A stretch of 64,000 nt of DNA, from contig NZ_RJWA01000004.1 of assembly GCF_003762835.1 (NCBI RefSeq), forward strand, positions 453,888 to 517,887, read 5' to 3'. Under the pieces are notes generated by a model. That model was not told where the DNA came from, made no database searches, and saw only the letters and a program-made list of their open reading frames with translations. The stretch comes from Micromonospora sp. HM5-17. Lineage in GTDB: Bacteria; Actinomycetota; Actinomycetes; Mycobacteriales; Micromonosporaceae. A program made the translations under genes and the position numbers. Below are positions 15,967 through 25,009 of the stretch, one piece after another (the first letter of the stretch is position 1; the number at the start of each line of letters is the position of its first letter).

Positions 15967-17121
15967 ATGTCAGGGAGGCTCGTGGCGCGGTGCGTCGTGG
16001 CACTGGCGGTGCTGCTGGCGGCCGGCTGCTCGTCCGGCGACGGTGACCCGTTGGCTCGGCTCTCCTCGGCGCCGCCCGCCGGCGCCTCCGGTGCGCCCGG
16101 CACCAGCGCCCCGGCCGGGCCGGCGAAGGTCCGGCAGCCGTGGCAACCCGGCATGCGCCAGTACGGCATCGCGGTCTACTGGGAGAACAACAGGGACGAC
16201 ACCGACCAGATCGTGCGCGCCAAGGCGCAGAAGGTGCTCGACCACGTCGTCGCGCTCGGCGCCAACTCGGTCTCGATCTCGTTCTCCTTCGTCATGGACT
16301 CGGCGTACGCCAGCACGGTGCGGACGGACCATCCGATCACCCCGCCGCCGGCCCGGCTGGAGATCGTGCTGGACGAGGCGAACAGGCGCGGCCTGCGGAC
16401 GACGGTGCGGCCGATGCTCAACGAGCGCAACCTGACCAGGGACGACCCGGACATGTGGCGCGGCTCGATCCGCCCGCGGAACCGTACGACGTGGTTCGCC
16501 TCGTACCGCGACTTCCTGGTCGAGTACGCGAAGGTGGCCGAGGCGACCGGCGTCGCCACGTTCGTGGTCGGCACCGAGCTCAACTCGCTGGAGAACAGCA
16601 CCACCGGCTGGCGTACGGTCGCCACCGGTGTGCGGGCGGTGTACCAGGGGGAGATCGGCTACAGCGCCAACCACGACCGGCTCCGCAAGACCGGTCCGGC
16701 GCCGGGCATCACCCTCTCGGTCGACGCGTACCCGTCGCTCACCGTGGGCGATGGCGCCTCGGTGAGCCGGCTCGTCGCCGGGTGGAACGAGTGGCTCGAC
16801 GACAACCGCGGCGAGGGGCGGATTCCCGACCTGGTGTTGGCCGAGGTGGCGATCGGTGCCCGCTCGGGGGCGTACCGGGAGCCGTGGTCGCCACACCCCA
16901 AGGGCTCGATCAAGCCGGAGATCCAGCAGCGCTGGTTCGACGCGGCGTGCCGGGTGATGCGCGAGCGGGACCTCGCCGGTATCTACTTCTGGATGATCAA
17001 CCTCGACGCCGACCCGAAGACGGCGAAGCCGTCGCGTACGTCCCCGATGGACTTCCTGGGCCGGCCGAGCGAGCGGACCATCGCCCGCTGTTTCGCCGAG
17101 GACGCCCGCCGGGCCGACTGA
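15967..17121 (+). CDS. Lipoprotein TIM-barrel glycoside hydrolase (GH113-like)
   Basis: 384 residues from ATG 15967 (GAGGA eight bases before). A lipobox LAAGC puts the lipidated Cys near residue 21. After a Ser/Ala/Pro linker, a TIM barrel begins MRQYGIAVYWENN. FVVGTELNSLE carries the likely acid/base Glu on strand 4 and LVLAEVAIG the likely nucleophile Glu on strand 7. The layout resembles GH113 beta-mannanase-like proteins, but the true substrate is probably the polymer made by the GT2 encoded 11 bases upstream. It would release or edit the glycan at the membrane surface, the role played by CslZ-type hydrolases in Streptomyces. Confidence 0.8.
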   Translation: MSGRLVARCVVALAVLLAAGCSSGDGDPLARLSSAPPAGASGAPGTSAPAGPAKVRQPWQPGMRQYGIAVYWENNRDDTDQIVRAKAQKVLDHVVALGANSVSISFSFVMDSAYASTVRTDHPITPPPARLEIVLDEANRRGLRTTVRPMLNERNLTRDDPDMWRGSIRPRNRTTWFASYRDFLVEYAKVAEATGVATFVVGTELNSLENSTTGWRTVATGVRAVYQGEIGYSANHDRLRKTGPAPGITLSVDAYPSLTVGDGASVSRLVAGWNEWLDDNRGEGRIPDLVLAEVAIGARSGAYREPWSPHPKGSIKPEIQQRWFDAACRVMRERDLAGIYFWMINLDADPKTAKPSRTSPMDFLGRPSERTIARCFAEDARRAD

Positions 17122-17136
17122 CCTCACCGACGCCCA

Positions 17137-17156
17137 CCGGGCGGGCCGCCGCCCGG
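17137..17156 (+). terminator. Hairpin closing the exopolysaccharide operon
   Basis: Eight-base arms CCGGGCGG and CCGCCCGG around GCCG, 15 bases after the last stop. A second, looser inverted repeat with 13-base arms (CGGTGTCCGGCCG at 17252-17264, its complement at 17284-17296) lies in the same gap before the protease gene. Confidence 0.6.
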
Positions 17157-17367
17157 CGCGCCGACCGATCGAGGTCGCCCGGGGTCGACCACCGACCCCC
17201 GCCGGGTCGACACCGGCGACGCCGGCGGGCGGGCCGACCCATGCCGGCCGGCGGTGTCCGGCCGGACTCCGGTGTCCGGGAATCGGCCGGACACCGCGGC
17301 GCTTCCGCAGCCTGGTCTCCACAGACACGAGCACGGGGTGATCCCCGCCCGGCCGTAAGGAGACACC

Positions 17368-18306
17368 ATGCTGAGAAAGAGATGGGCGGTCGTAGCCCTT
17401 GCCGCCGTAGCGCTCGGTGCCGCGGCACCTCCGGCGGGCCCGGCGGCGGCCGCGATGAGCCGGGACCGGGCCGTCAGCAGCGACGCGGTGTCGTCCGGTC
17501 ACCGGGCCACGAGCATCACGGTGGACCCGGCCGGCAGCACCGGCACCACGGCTCCCACCGTGGGAACACAGGCGATCTTCGGTCCCGACGACCGGGTGCC
17601 GGTCGACGAGACCACGACGTACCCCGCCAGCGCCACCGTCCTGCTGACGTTCCCGGGTGGCCGGTGCACGGGCTTCATGATCAGCGAACGTACCGTCGCG
17701 ACCGCCGGACACTGCGTCCACACGGGCGGCTCGAACGGTCAGTGGCGTACCAACATCGTCGCGTACCCGGGTCACAACGGGACGACGGCTCCCTTCGGGG
17801 GGTGCATGGCGACCCGGCTCTTCGCGCCCCAGGGCTGGACCGGATCCGTCTACGCCCCGGGTGGCGGCGACCCGGCCTACGACTACGGTGCCGTGCAGCT
17901 CAACTGCGCGATCGGCAACCGGACCGGCTGGTACGGCCTCGGATACCCGGCCGGGCAGGTGACCGGATCCTGCACCACCACGCACGGGTACCCGGTGGAC
18001 CGGCCCGGACAGTGGGCGAGCACCGCCGTCGTCCGCGCCGAGGACGCGAACTTCATCTACGTCCAGAACGACTTCACCACCGGGCAGGACGGCAGCCCCG
18101 TCTTCTACACGCCCGACCCGGACCGGTGCCCGCCACCGCGGATCATCATCCCGTGTCCGTGCCCGCCCCTGCCCTGCCCGTGCGAGATCGTGACGGTGTT
18201 CGGGATCCTCACCGGTGGTCCGTTCGGCACCGGGCCGGGGCTCACCAACAACGTCGTCACCCGGATCACGCCGCAGGCCATCAACAACCTCATGCAGTGG
18301 CGGTGA
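17368..18306 (+). CDS. Secreted trypsin-like serine protease homologue, nucleophile position Asp
   Basis: 312 residues from ATG 17368 with AAGGAG upstream. A signal peptide covers about 1-30. The glutamyl-endopeptidase/trypsin fold shows ATAGHCVH (catalytic His) and DPAYDYGAVQL (catalytic Asp). Where the family has GxSGSP this protein reads GQDGSPVF, putting Asp241 at the nucleophile position; Ser243 is two residues on. A Pro/Cys-rich insertion with five Cys (CPPP...CPCPPLPCPC, about residues 252-272) interrupts the last strands. Either the protein is a non-catalytic relative, perhaps a binding protein or inhibitor, or an unusual residue is used. The fold is certain, the activity is not. Confidence 0.8.
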   Translation: MLRKRWAVVALAAVALGAAAPPAGPAAAAMSRDRAVSSDAVSSGHRATSITVDPAGSTGTTAPTVGTQAIFGPDDRVPVDETTTYPASATVLLTFPGGRCTGFMISERTVATAGHCVHTGGSNGQWRTNIVAYPGHNGTTAPFGGCMATRLFAPQGWTGSVYAPGGGDPAYDYGAVQLNCAIGNRTGWYGLGYPAGQVTGSCTTTHGYPVDRPGQWASTAVVRAEDANFIYVQNDFTTGQDGSPVFYTPDPDRCPPPRIIIPCPCPPLPCPCEIVTVFGILTGGPFGTGPGLTNNVVTRITPQAINNLMQWR

Positions 18307-18320
18307 ACCCGCGTGACCAC

Positions 18321-18359
18321 CGCTCCCGGGGCGGACGGCAGCCGTCCGTTCCGGGAGCG
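18321..18359. terminator. Long bidirectional terminator hairpin
   Basis: An 18-base stem with two G-U pairs in its middle (CGCTCCCGG...CGGACGG and CCGTCCG...CCGGGAGCG) and a CAG loop. It lies between convergent genes ending at 18306 and 18368. Confidence 0.8.
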
Positions 18360-18367
18360 CACCGCGG

Positions 18368-20830
18368 TCAGGCCGTCCGGGTGGCCTCGGACCCCAGCCG
18401 GGCGCGGATCTGCTCGGCGTCCGGGTGGCCGAGTTGGTCGAGGATCTCCAGCGCGCGGCGCCAGGCCCCGCGGGCGAGGTCTGGCTGGCCGGCGGCGCGG
18501 TGGCTGTCGCCGAGATGGGTGAGCGTCGTCGCCTCGTAGTAGCGCTCCGCCGCCTCGCGCCACAGGGCGAGCGCGTTCTCGTAGCAGCGGATCGCCTCCG
18601 GCTGGCGGTCGAGCCGGTAGTGCACGTAGCCGAGGCTGTCCCAGGTGTGGGCCTGCCAGTACCGGTTGCCGACCTGCTGTTGCAGGACCAGCGCCTGCGT
18701 GCAGTAGTCGAGGGCCTGCTGGTAGTGCCCGAGCTGGCTGTGGTACCAGCCGATGTTGTTCAACGCGTTCGCCCTGCCGTTGGTGTTTTCCGCGGCGGCG
18801 AACAGGTCGTGCGCCTGCTCGGCGTGCCGGAGCGCCTGCTCGTAACGACCCCGGCGTTCGGCCAGGATGCCGAGGTTGAGGTGGGCCCGGGCGCTGCCGA
18901 CGACGTCGCCGAGGTCGGTGTAGAGGTGGAGAGACCGGCGCAGGTGGGCGTCGGCCTGGTCGTAGTCCTCCAGCCGCAGGCACGCCACGGCCCGGTTCCG
19001 GTGGGCGCGGGCCTCGCCGTCCCGGTCGGCCACCCGCGTCGCGGCGACCAGCGCCAGCTCCTGAACCACCAGCTGCTCCTGCCACGCCCCGAGGCGATCA
19101 AGGTACGTGTTGATGGTCCAGGCGAGCTGCCAGGCGTGCGTGTCGAAGTGGGCGTCCACGGCGCGGGCGACGAGGGCCAGGAGGACCCGGTGCTCCCGGG
19201 CGAGCCAGCGCCACGCCTCGTCCCGGTCGGCTATTCGGGTGACCGCCGTACCCTCCCGGGCGGGGGCGAGGCTGATCGGATCCCGCTGGTCGTAGAGGAG
19301 CAGGCTCGCGGCGTACGCGGTGTGGAGGTAGTGGTCGAGAAGCCGCCCGAGCGCCTCCTGGCGTACCTCGGGGGGATCGTGCCGGGCGACCTGCTCGGCC
19401 GCGTAGGCGCGGAGCAGGTCGTGCAGGACGAACCTCTCCGGTAGCTGTTCGGAGACGAGGTTCGCGCGGACCAGTACCGCCAGGGTCCGGCCGGCCTCGG
19501 CGACGGGTACGCCGGCGAGACTGGCGAGTGCCGGAACGGAGACGTCCGGTCCGGGGTGGAGCCCCAGCAGGCGGAAGGCTCGCGCCGAGGTCACGTCCAG
19601 ACTCCGGTACGACCACGAGAAGACCGCGCGGAGGTCGGCGACCGCGTCGCCGTAGGCGAACCCGTCGAGGCCACCCGGCTCGGCCAGCTCGTCCGCGAGC
19701 CGGTGGAGACCGAGCCCCGGATGGGCGGCGGCCCGTCCCGCGACGATCGCCAGTGCGAGCGGCAGCCCCGCCGCCGCGGCGACGATCCGGTCCGCCGCCT
19801 CCGGCTCGTTCGCCACCCGGTCCGTGCCGAGCCGGCGGGTCAGCAGCTCGTACGCCTCCATCCGGGACAGCGGGTCGAGGACGAGCGGCCGGGCCCCGTC
19901 GAGGCCGACCAGTCCCGGCAGGTGGCTGCGGCTGGTGACGAGCACCAGACACCCCGGTGAGCTCGGCAGCAGCGGGCGCACCTGCGTGGAGTCGCTGGCG
20001 TTGTCGAGCAGGACGAGCATCTGCCGCTCCGTCAGCAGGCTGCGGAACAGTCCGGACCGGGCGTCCAGCCCCGCCGGGATGCGTCGTGCCGGCACCCCGA
20101 GCGCCTCCAGGAACTCGCGGAGTACCTCGGCCGGGTCCGTCGCCGGCCCGGTCGCGTCGTAGCCCCGGAGGTTGACGTAGAGCTGCCCGTCGGGGAAGCG
20201 GTCGGCCACCTGGTGTGCCCAGTAGACCGCCAGGGAGGTCTTGCCGACGCCGGCCGTGCCGCTGATCAGCGCGATCGGCACCGTGCCCGGTGTGCCGTGC
20301 CGCTGCGGCAGCAGCCCGGCCAGTTCGGTGAGCGCCGCCCGCCGGCCGACGAAGTGCGGGATCGCCACCGGCAGTTGCCGAGGTGTCACATGGGTGAGCA
20401 CGGCCGCCCGTGGCCCGGACGACGGCTCGGGCTGCCCGGGCGGTGCGGTGCCGCCGGAGCGCCGGCCGAGCTGGGCGTGCGCGGCGGACCGCAGCCGATG
20501 CTCCGTACGGGCGGCGTCGGCGATCCGGAGCAGCCGCCAGTGCGCCGCGTCCCACCGCCGCAGATCCGCCAGCTCGGCCGGCACGTGGATGCCGGCACGG
20601 TCGGCGTGGGCCAGGCAGGCCTGGACGAAGGAGACGACGAAGGGCCACTCGGGCAGCGACTTGGCGTTGAGCTTGTCGCTCAGCGTCGATCGGGCCAGCG
20701 GCTGCCCCAGCGATGCCGAGATGGCGACCAGCGTGTTCAACGAGGGGGCTCCGGAGAGCTGCCGGAGGCGCGTGAGCTCGCCGACGAACCAGGCCAACGC
20801 CTCCTGCGCCTCCCGGCCGGGTCCACTCAT
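18368..20830 (-). CDS. NB-ARC/TPR signal-transduction ATPase with HTH-like N-terminus
   Basis: 820 residues from ATG 20830 (AAAGG nine bases upstream). An N-terminal 110-residue helical DNA-binding-like domain contains LNTLVAISASLGQPLARSTL and KLNAKSLPEW. The NB-ARC switch domain follows (about 165-450), with Walker A GTAGVGKTSL and hydrophobic Walker B LVLLDN. The C-terminal half has TPR repeats with Tyr/Ala-rich helices (GRYEQALRHAEQAHDLF). This is the AfsR/SARP-related STAND regulator layout without a BTAD domain, typical of Streptomyces and relatives, and probably controls an exported or secondary-metabolic function in response to an unknown signal. It is divergent from the PEP-utilising enzyme gene. 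Confidence 0.85.
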   Translation of the reverse strand: MSGPGREAQEALAWFVGELTRLRQLSGAPSLNTLVAISASLGQPLARSTLSDKLNAKSLPEWPFVVSFVQACLAHADRAGIHVPAELADLRRWDAAHWRLLRIADAARTEHRLRSAAHAQLGRRSGGTAPPGQPEPSSGPRAAVLTHVTPRQLPVAIPHFVGRRAALTELAGLLPQRHGTPGTVPIALISGTAGVGKTSLAVYWAHQVADRFPDGQLYVNLRGYDATGPATDPAEVLREFLEALGVPARRIPAGLDARSGLFRSLLTERQMLVLLDNASDSTQVRPLLPSSPGCLVLVTSRSHLPGLVGLDGARPLVLDPLSRMEAYELLTRRLGTDRVANEPEAADRIVAAAAGLPLALAIVAGRAAAHPGLGLHRLADELAEPGGLDGFAYGDAVADLRAVFSWSYRSLDVTSARAFRLLGLHPGPDVSVPALASLAGVPVAEAGRTLAVLVRANLVSEQLPERFVLHDLLRAYAAEQVARHDPPEVRQEALGRLLDHYLHTAYAASLLLYDQRDPISLAPAREGTAVTRIADRDEAWRWLAREHRVLLALVARAVDAHFDTHAWQLAWTINTYLDRLGAWQEQLVVQELALVAATRVADRDGEARAHRNRAVACLRLEDYDQADAHLRRSLHLYTDLGDVVGSARAHLNLGILAERRGRYEQALRHAEQAHDLFAAAENTNGRANALNNIGWYHSQLGHYQQALDYCTQALVLQQQVGNRYWQAHTWDSLGYVHYRLDRQPEAIRCYENALALWREAAERYYEATTLTHLGDSHRAAGQPDLARGAWRRALEILDQLGHPDAEQIRARLGSEATRTA

Positions 20831-21294
20831 GCGGTTGCACCTTTCCGCGGCGGAGTCATTGAGACTATGCGATGTCCTGGCCCGGGAGGCTGGCGTGGCA
20901 ATCCCGTGATGTCGGCATATCTCGGGTAGGCGTTTCTTCGCAGGTCCAGCGTGGGGTGCGACGGCGTCGGGCGCATGCGCCGCCGTCGGAGCCACCGCGG
21001 TCGTGTGCCCGGTGTCGGCAAATTGTCGCAATGGTTCCTGATCGCTCCTGGTTGTTATCATAGATGCGTTCTGTTCTGTCCACGTCCGGCGATGCGTTCG
21101 GCCGAGGGGCGGTCAGCGCCGCGACCGCCTCGCGACGGGTGCGTCCCGGATCCGGCGGGCCCGCACCGCGCCCGGGTTGTCCGCGAGGCGGGGCGAGCGC
21201 CGCGTCGCGCACGGCTCCCGCGCTCTCGGCGCGGGCGTCGACCGGTGCGGGTCGCGGCGCGGACGGCCGTCCTGGGCACTGAGGAGCGTGCACG
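20831..21294. other. Divergent promoter region, no gene seen
   Basis: 464 bases between the NB-ARC regulator and the PEP-utilising enzyme. Only shadow frames are open. The stretch 21040-21066 is A/T-rich (TTGTTATCATAG) and is a plausible -10 region for the rightward gene. I looked for the rifamycin-associated palindrome that precedes known rifampin-inactivation genes and did not find it. Confidence 0.4.
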
Positions 21295-23775
21295 GTGAAG
21301 CTGGTGTTGCCGCTCGACGACGCGGCGGCCGATCTGCCCAGCGTGGGCGGCAAGGGCGCCGCGCTGGCTCGGCTGCTCCGGGACGGATTGCCGGTCCCGG
21401 GCGGGTTCCACATCACGACCGAGGCGTACCGGATCTTCGTGTCGGCCTTCCGCGACCAGATCGACACGGCCGATCCCGACCGCACGGCGGCGCTGTTCGC
21501 CCGCCACGAGATCCCGGCCTCCGTCGCCGAGGAGATCATGCAGGCCTACCGGGCCCTCGGTCCGGACGTACCCGTCGCCGTCCGCTCGTCGGCCACCGCC
21601 GAGGACCTGCCGGAGATGTCGTTCGCCGGCCAGCAGGACAGCGTCCTCAACGTCCGTGGCGCCGCGCTGCTGGATGCGGTCCGGACCTGCTGGGCCTCGC
21701 TGTGGAACGCGCGTGCCATCGCCTACCGGGAGCGGAACGGCGTGTCCCACGATGCCGTGGCGCTGGCGGTGGTGGTGCAGCGGCTGGTCGAGGCGGAGGC
21801 GGCGGGGGTCGTGTTCACCGTCAACCCGGTCACCGGCGCCCGCGGGGAGACGGTGATCAACGCCTCGTGGGGCCTCGGGGCCGCGGTGGTCGGTGGGCAG
21901 GTCACGCCGGACACGATCGTGGTCTCGGGCGGCGCGGTGACGCAGGCGGTCACGGCCGACAAGGCGGTCATGACCGTGTGCACCCGGGACGGGACCGAGG
22001 AACGGCCCGTTCCCGACGAGCTGCGCCGCCGGCCGGTCCTCGACGACTCCCAGGCGGTGGAGCTGGCCGCGCTGGGGGCACGCGTGCAGGAGCTGTTCGG
22101 CGCGCCGATGGACGTGGAGTGGGTGCGGCGCCACGGCGTCGTCGCGATCGTGCAGGCCCGCCCGGTCACCGGGCTCACCCCGGAGCTGGAGGAGTGGAAC
22201 GACAGCCTCAAGGGTGACTACCTGTGGACGGCGTGCAACTTCGGGGAGGCCATCCCCGACGTCATGACCCCCATCACCTGGTCGTTCGTGCGGCTGTTCA
22301 TCCGCGAGGCCATGGCCGGCGCGTCCCGGCTGGGCGTCGACCTGGCGGGCAACATCGGCGGGCGCTTCTACCTGAACCTCAGCCCGATCTACTCGGTCGT
22401 CGCGGCGCTCGGCGCGCGGAGCTGGCTCGGTGCGGTCGAGAACGTCTACGGCAGGATCCCGCCCGGCCTCGACGTACCGAGGGTGAAGTTGCTCGGTTGG
22501 CGCACCGCCGTGTCCGGCGCGCGTCGGGCGGTCCACGTCCGGCTTCGCGTGTGGAAGCACCTACGGGGCATGCGGGCGTTTCTGGAGACCGCCGCGCAGC
22601 GGTGCGAGGAGCTGCGGGAACGCGTCGCCGCCGTCCGCCTCGGACCCGAGCTGGCCGACCTGTACGAGCGGGAGATCGAGCCGCACCTCGTCACGGCCTC
22701 CCGGATGCTCCAGGCCGCGAACCGTCAGGGCGGCATGACCCTGATCCGCACCCGTGGGACGCTGCGTCAGGCGGTGGGCGACGTGGACGCCGAGGCGATG
22801 CTCACCGGCGGCACCGCCGACGGCGAGCTGGTTAGCCTGGGCCTGGTGATCGGGCTGACCCAACTGGCGCGTGGAGAGATCACCCGGGCCGAGTTCGTGC
22901 GCCGGTACGGGCACCGTGGCCCACACGAGTTCGAGATCTCCATTCCCCGCCCCGGCGAGGACCCCGACTGGATCGACGCCCAGCTCGCGGGCCTGCGCGG
23001 CCAGCAGATTGGTGCCGAGGCGCTGCTCGCCTCGCAGGAGAAGGCCAGAGCGCAGGCCTGGGCGCGGTTTGCCGCGCGCTACCCCCGCAGGGTGGCCAGG
23101 ATGCGGGAGCGGGTGCGGCGCTGGAACAGGGTCGTCCGCGATCGCGAGGCCACGCGCTCGGAGACCGTTCGCACGTTCTGGGTGCTGCGCGCGTTCGTCC
23201 TCCGGGCTGGCGAGCTGACCGGCTGCGGCGACGACGTGTTCTACCTCCACCTCACGGAGCTGCTGGACCTGCTGCGCGGCGACGCGGCGGCGCTGGCACG
23301 GGTGCCGAACCGGCGCGCGACCTACGAGCGGTACGCGGCCCTGCCGCCGTATCCCGCGCTGATCGTCGGCCGGTTCGACCCGGTACGCTGGGCCGCCGAC
23401 CCCCACCGGCGGACCGACCTGTACGACGCCCGCGGCGCCACGGTCCCGGTCAGCGACACCGTGACCGGGTTCCCCGGCGCCTCCGGGGTGGTGGAGGGTA
23501 TCGCCCGCGTGATCACCACCCCTGAGCAGGGCGACCGGCTGCAACCGGGCGAGATCCTGGTGACCCCGTTGACCAACGTGGGCTGGACCCCGATGTTCCC
23601 GCGCGCCGCCGCCATCGTGACCGACATGGGCGCGCCGCTGTCGCACGCCGCCATCGTCGCCCGGGAGCTGGGCATTCCCGCCGTGGTCGGCACCGGCAAC
23701 GCGACCACGCGGCTCCGCGACGGTGCCCGGGTGCGGGTGGACGGCGGGCGTGGCACGGTGGAGCTGCTGACCTGA
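21295..23775 (+). CDS. PEP-synthase / rifampin-phosphotransferase-like dikinase
   Basis: 826 residues from GTG 21295 (GAGGAG upstream). An N-terminal PPDK ATP-binding domain (about 1-310) has GGKGAALARL, VPGGFHITTEAY, VAVRSSATAEDLPEMSFAGQ and VFTVNPVTG. A middle region (about 325-720) has DYLWTACNFGEAIPDVMTP. A C-terminal swivelling phosphohistidine domain has GAPLSHAAIVARELGIPAVVG with His784 as the phosphorylated residue. No PEP/pyruvate TIM barrel is seen, so the layout is that of rifampin phosphotransferase rather than true PEP synthase: ATP phosphorylates the His, which then hands the group to an acceptor bound by the middle domain. The acceptor is unknown; rifamycins are one possibility. 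Confidence 0.8.
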   Translation: MKLVLPLDDAAADLPSVGGKGAALARLLRDGLPVPGGFHITTEAYRIFVSAFRDQIDTADPDRTAALFARHEIPASVAEEIMQAYRALGPDVPVAVRSSATAEDLPEMSFAGQQDSVLNVRGAALLDAVRTCWASLWNARAIAYRERNGVSHDAVALAVVVQRLVEAEAAGVVFTVNPVTGARGETVINASWGLGAAVVGGQVTPDTIVVSGGAVTQAVTADKAVMTVCTRDGTEERPVPDELRRRPVLDDSQAVELAALGARVQELFGAPMDVEWVRRHGVVAIVQARPVTGLTPELEEWNDSLKGDYLWTACNFGEAIPDVMTPITWSFVRLFIREAMAGASRLGVDLAGNIGGRFYLNLSPIYSVVAALGARSWLGAVENVYGRIPPGLDVPRVKLLGWRTAVSGARRAVHVRLRVWKHLRGMRAFLETAAQRCEELRERVAAVRLGPELADLYEREIEPHLVTASRMLQAANRQGGMTLIRTRGTLRQAVGDVDAEAMLTGGTADGELVSLGLVIGLTQLARGEITRAEFVRRYGHRGPHEFEISIPRPGEDPDWIDAQLAGLRGQQIGAEALLASQEKARAQAWARFAARYPRRVARMRERVRRWNRVVRDREATRSETVRTFWVLRAFVLRAGELTGCGDDVFYLHLTELLDLLRGDAAALARVPNRRATYERYAALPPYPALIVGRFDPVRWAADPHRRTDLYDARGATVPVSDTVTGFPGASGVVEGIARVITTPEQGDRLQPGEILVTPLTNVGWTPMFPRAAAIVTDMGAPLSHAAIVARELGIPAVVGTGNATTRLRDGARVRVDGGRGTVELLT

Positions 23776-23850
23776 GGGCCGCCCGACCCGAGGCGGCCGT
23801 CGACCCCGGCCGAGACCACCGCGCCACGCCTCGCCATGTTCGCGGCTACG

Positions 23851-24921
23851 TCACCGACGGCCGGCGAGCCGCTCGTCGGGCGCGGCGGGGGGCCGTACCC
23901 AGTTCACGCCGGTGACGGTGAACGCCGAGCCGTCGGCGTGATCCCGGCCGGTCTCGTGGTTGAACACCCGGGTGGTGAACGAGCCGGTGGCGGCGTCGAC
24001 CTCGATCAGTCGGGTCGAGACGACGTCGTGGTAGGTGCTCAGGATCTGGTGGATCCGGTTGCCGTGCACCCCGGTGTCGACCCGGTACGCGTACACACCG
24101 GTGTGCCCGGACACCACGATCCGGATGTTCGGGTACCGCGAGTACAGCTCGTCGAACAGGTACTGCGGACTGTTGTCGCCGTAGGAGCCCGACTGGCTGA
24201 TCTGCCCGTTCCCGGTCAGGTGCGAGTGGGTGTTGACGATCACGTTGTGGTACGGATGATCCGCCACCACCCCTTTCGCCCACTCGACGACACCGGTCCG
24301 CGGCCACAACTCGAGGTTCAGCACCAGCCACTGCAGACCGCCGGCGGTGAAGGTGTGGAACGAGTTGTCGATCTTCCCCTCCTCGTACAGGCCGCCGAGA
24401 TTCTGGAAGCGTGAGGGCGGGAAGAACAGGTTGAAGCTCTCGGTGTTCCGCAGGTTGGCGTGGGCGTCTCCGGGACAGGCGCTGCCGCCCTGGCACGTCG
24501 CCGCCGCGTCGTGGTTACCGATGCTCAGCGAGTACGGGATGCCGGCGTCCTCGAGCAGGCGCAGGCCGGCGCTGGCCCGCTCGTACTGGTCGTGGGTGAT
24601 GGTGTCCGGACCGTCGACGCGGTCCCAGTTCACCAGGTCACCGGTGTGGGTGACGAAGCGCAGGTCCAGTTCGTCCTCGTTCTCGACCAGCCACGACATG
24701 CGCCGCGTGAACCACGCGTCGGACAACCGGTAGACAACCTCGTTCTGGGTGTCCGGCACCACCGCGAGGGTGAACGTCGTGTCGGTTGCCGGCAGGTTCG
24801 GGGGCTGCGCCGCCGCGGTGCCGGCCGAACCCACCACGGCGGCCGCCGTCACGCCCACCAGCCCGGCCAGGACGCTCGCCGCGATCCGTGACCGGTCGGC
24901 CCGGGCGATCCACTTCCTCAT
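23851..24921 (-). CDS. Secreted metallophosphoesterase (calcineurin-like)
   Basis: 356 residues from ATG 24921 (AAGGGAG seven bases upstream). A signal peptide covers about 1-38. All metal-binding motifs of the calcineurin-like superfamily are present in order: VVPDTQN, HTGDLVNW, SIGNHD, VNTHSHL and VVSGHTG. The substrate (phosphodiester, nucleotide or glycerophosphoryl ester) cannot be told. It is transcribed leftwards, 88 bases downstream of the metzincin-like gene, so the two may share a transcript. A 7-bp inverted repeat at 23777-23798 (GGCCGCC and GGCGGCC) separates it from the convergent dikinase gene. Confidence 0.85.
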   Translation of the reverse strand: MRKWIARADRSRIAASVLAGLVGVTAAAVVGSAGTAAAQPPNLPATDTTFTLAVVPDTQNEVVYRLSDAWFTRRMSWLVENEDELDLRFVTHTGDLVNWDRVDGPDTITHDQYERASAGLRLLEDAGIPYSLSIGNHDAAATCQGGSACPGDAHANLRNTESFNLFFPPSRFQNLGGLYEEGKIDNSFHTFTAGGLQWLVLNLELWPRTGVVEWAKGVVADHPYHNVIVNTHSHLTGNGQISQSGSYGDNSPQYLFDELYSRYPNIRIVVSGHTGVYAYRVDTGVHGNRIHQILSTYHDVVSTRLIEVDAATGSFTTRVFNHETGRDHADGSAFTVTGVNWVRPPAAPDERLAGRR

Positions 24922-25009
24922 CCGCGTACTCCCTTCGACGGTGTCTTCTCCCGACCGGTGTGTCCCGCCGCCCGGCAGCCGGGCGACGGTGCGGTGCGCG
25001 TGCCGACCA

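Noticed and set aside
20831..21294. Search for a rifamycin-associated palindrome before the dikinase
   Set aside because: No matching inverted repeat was seen, so antibiotic-specific regulation is not claimed.
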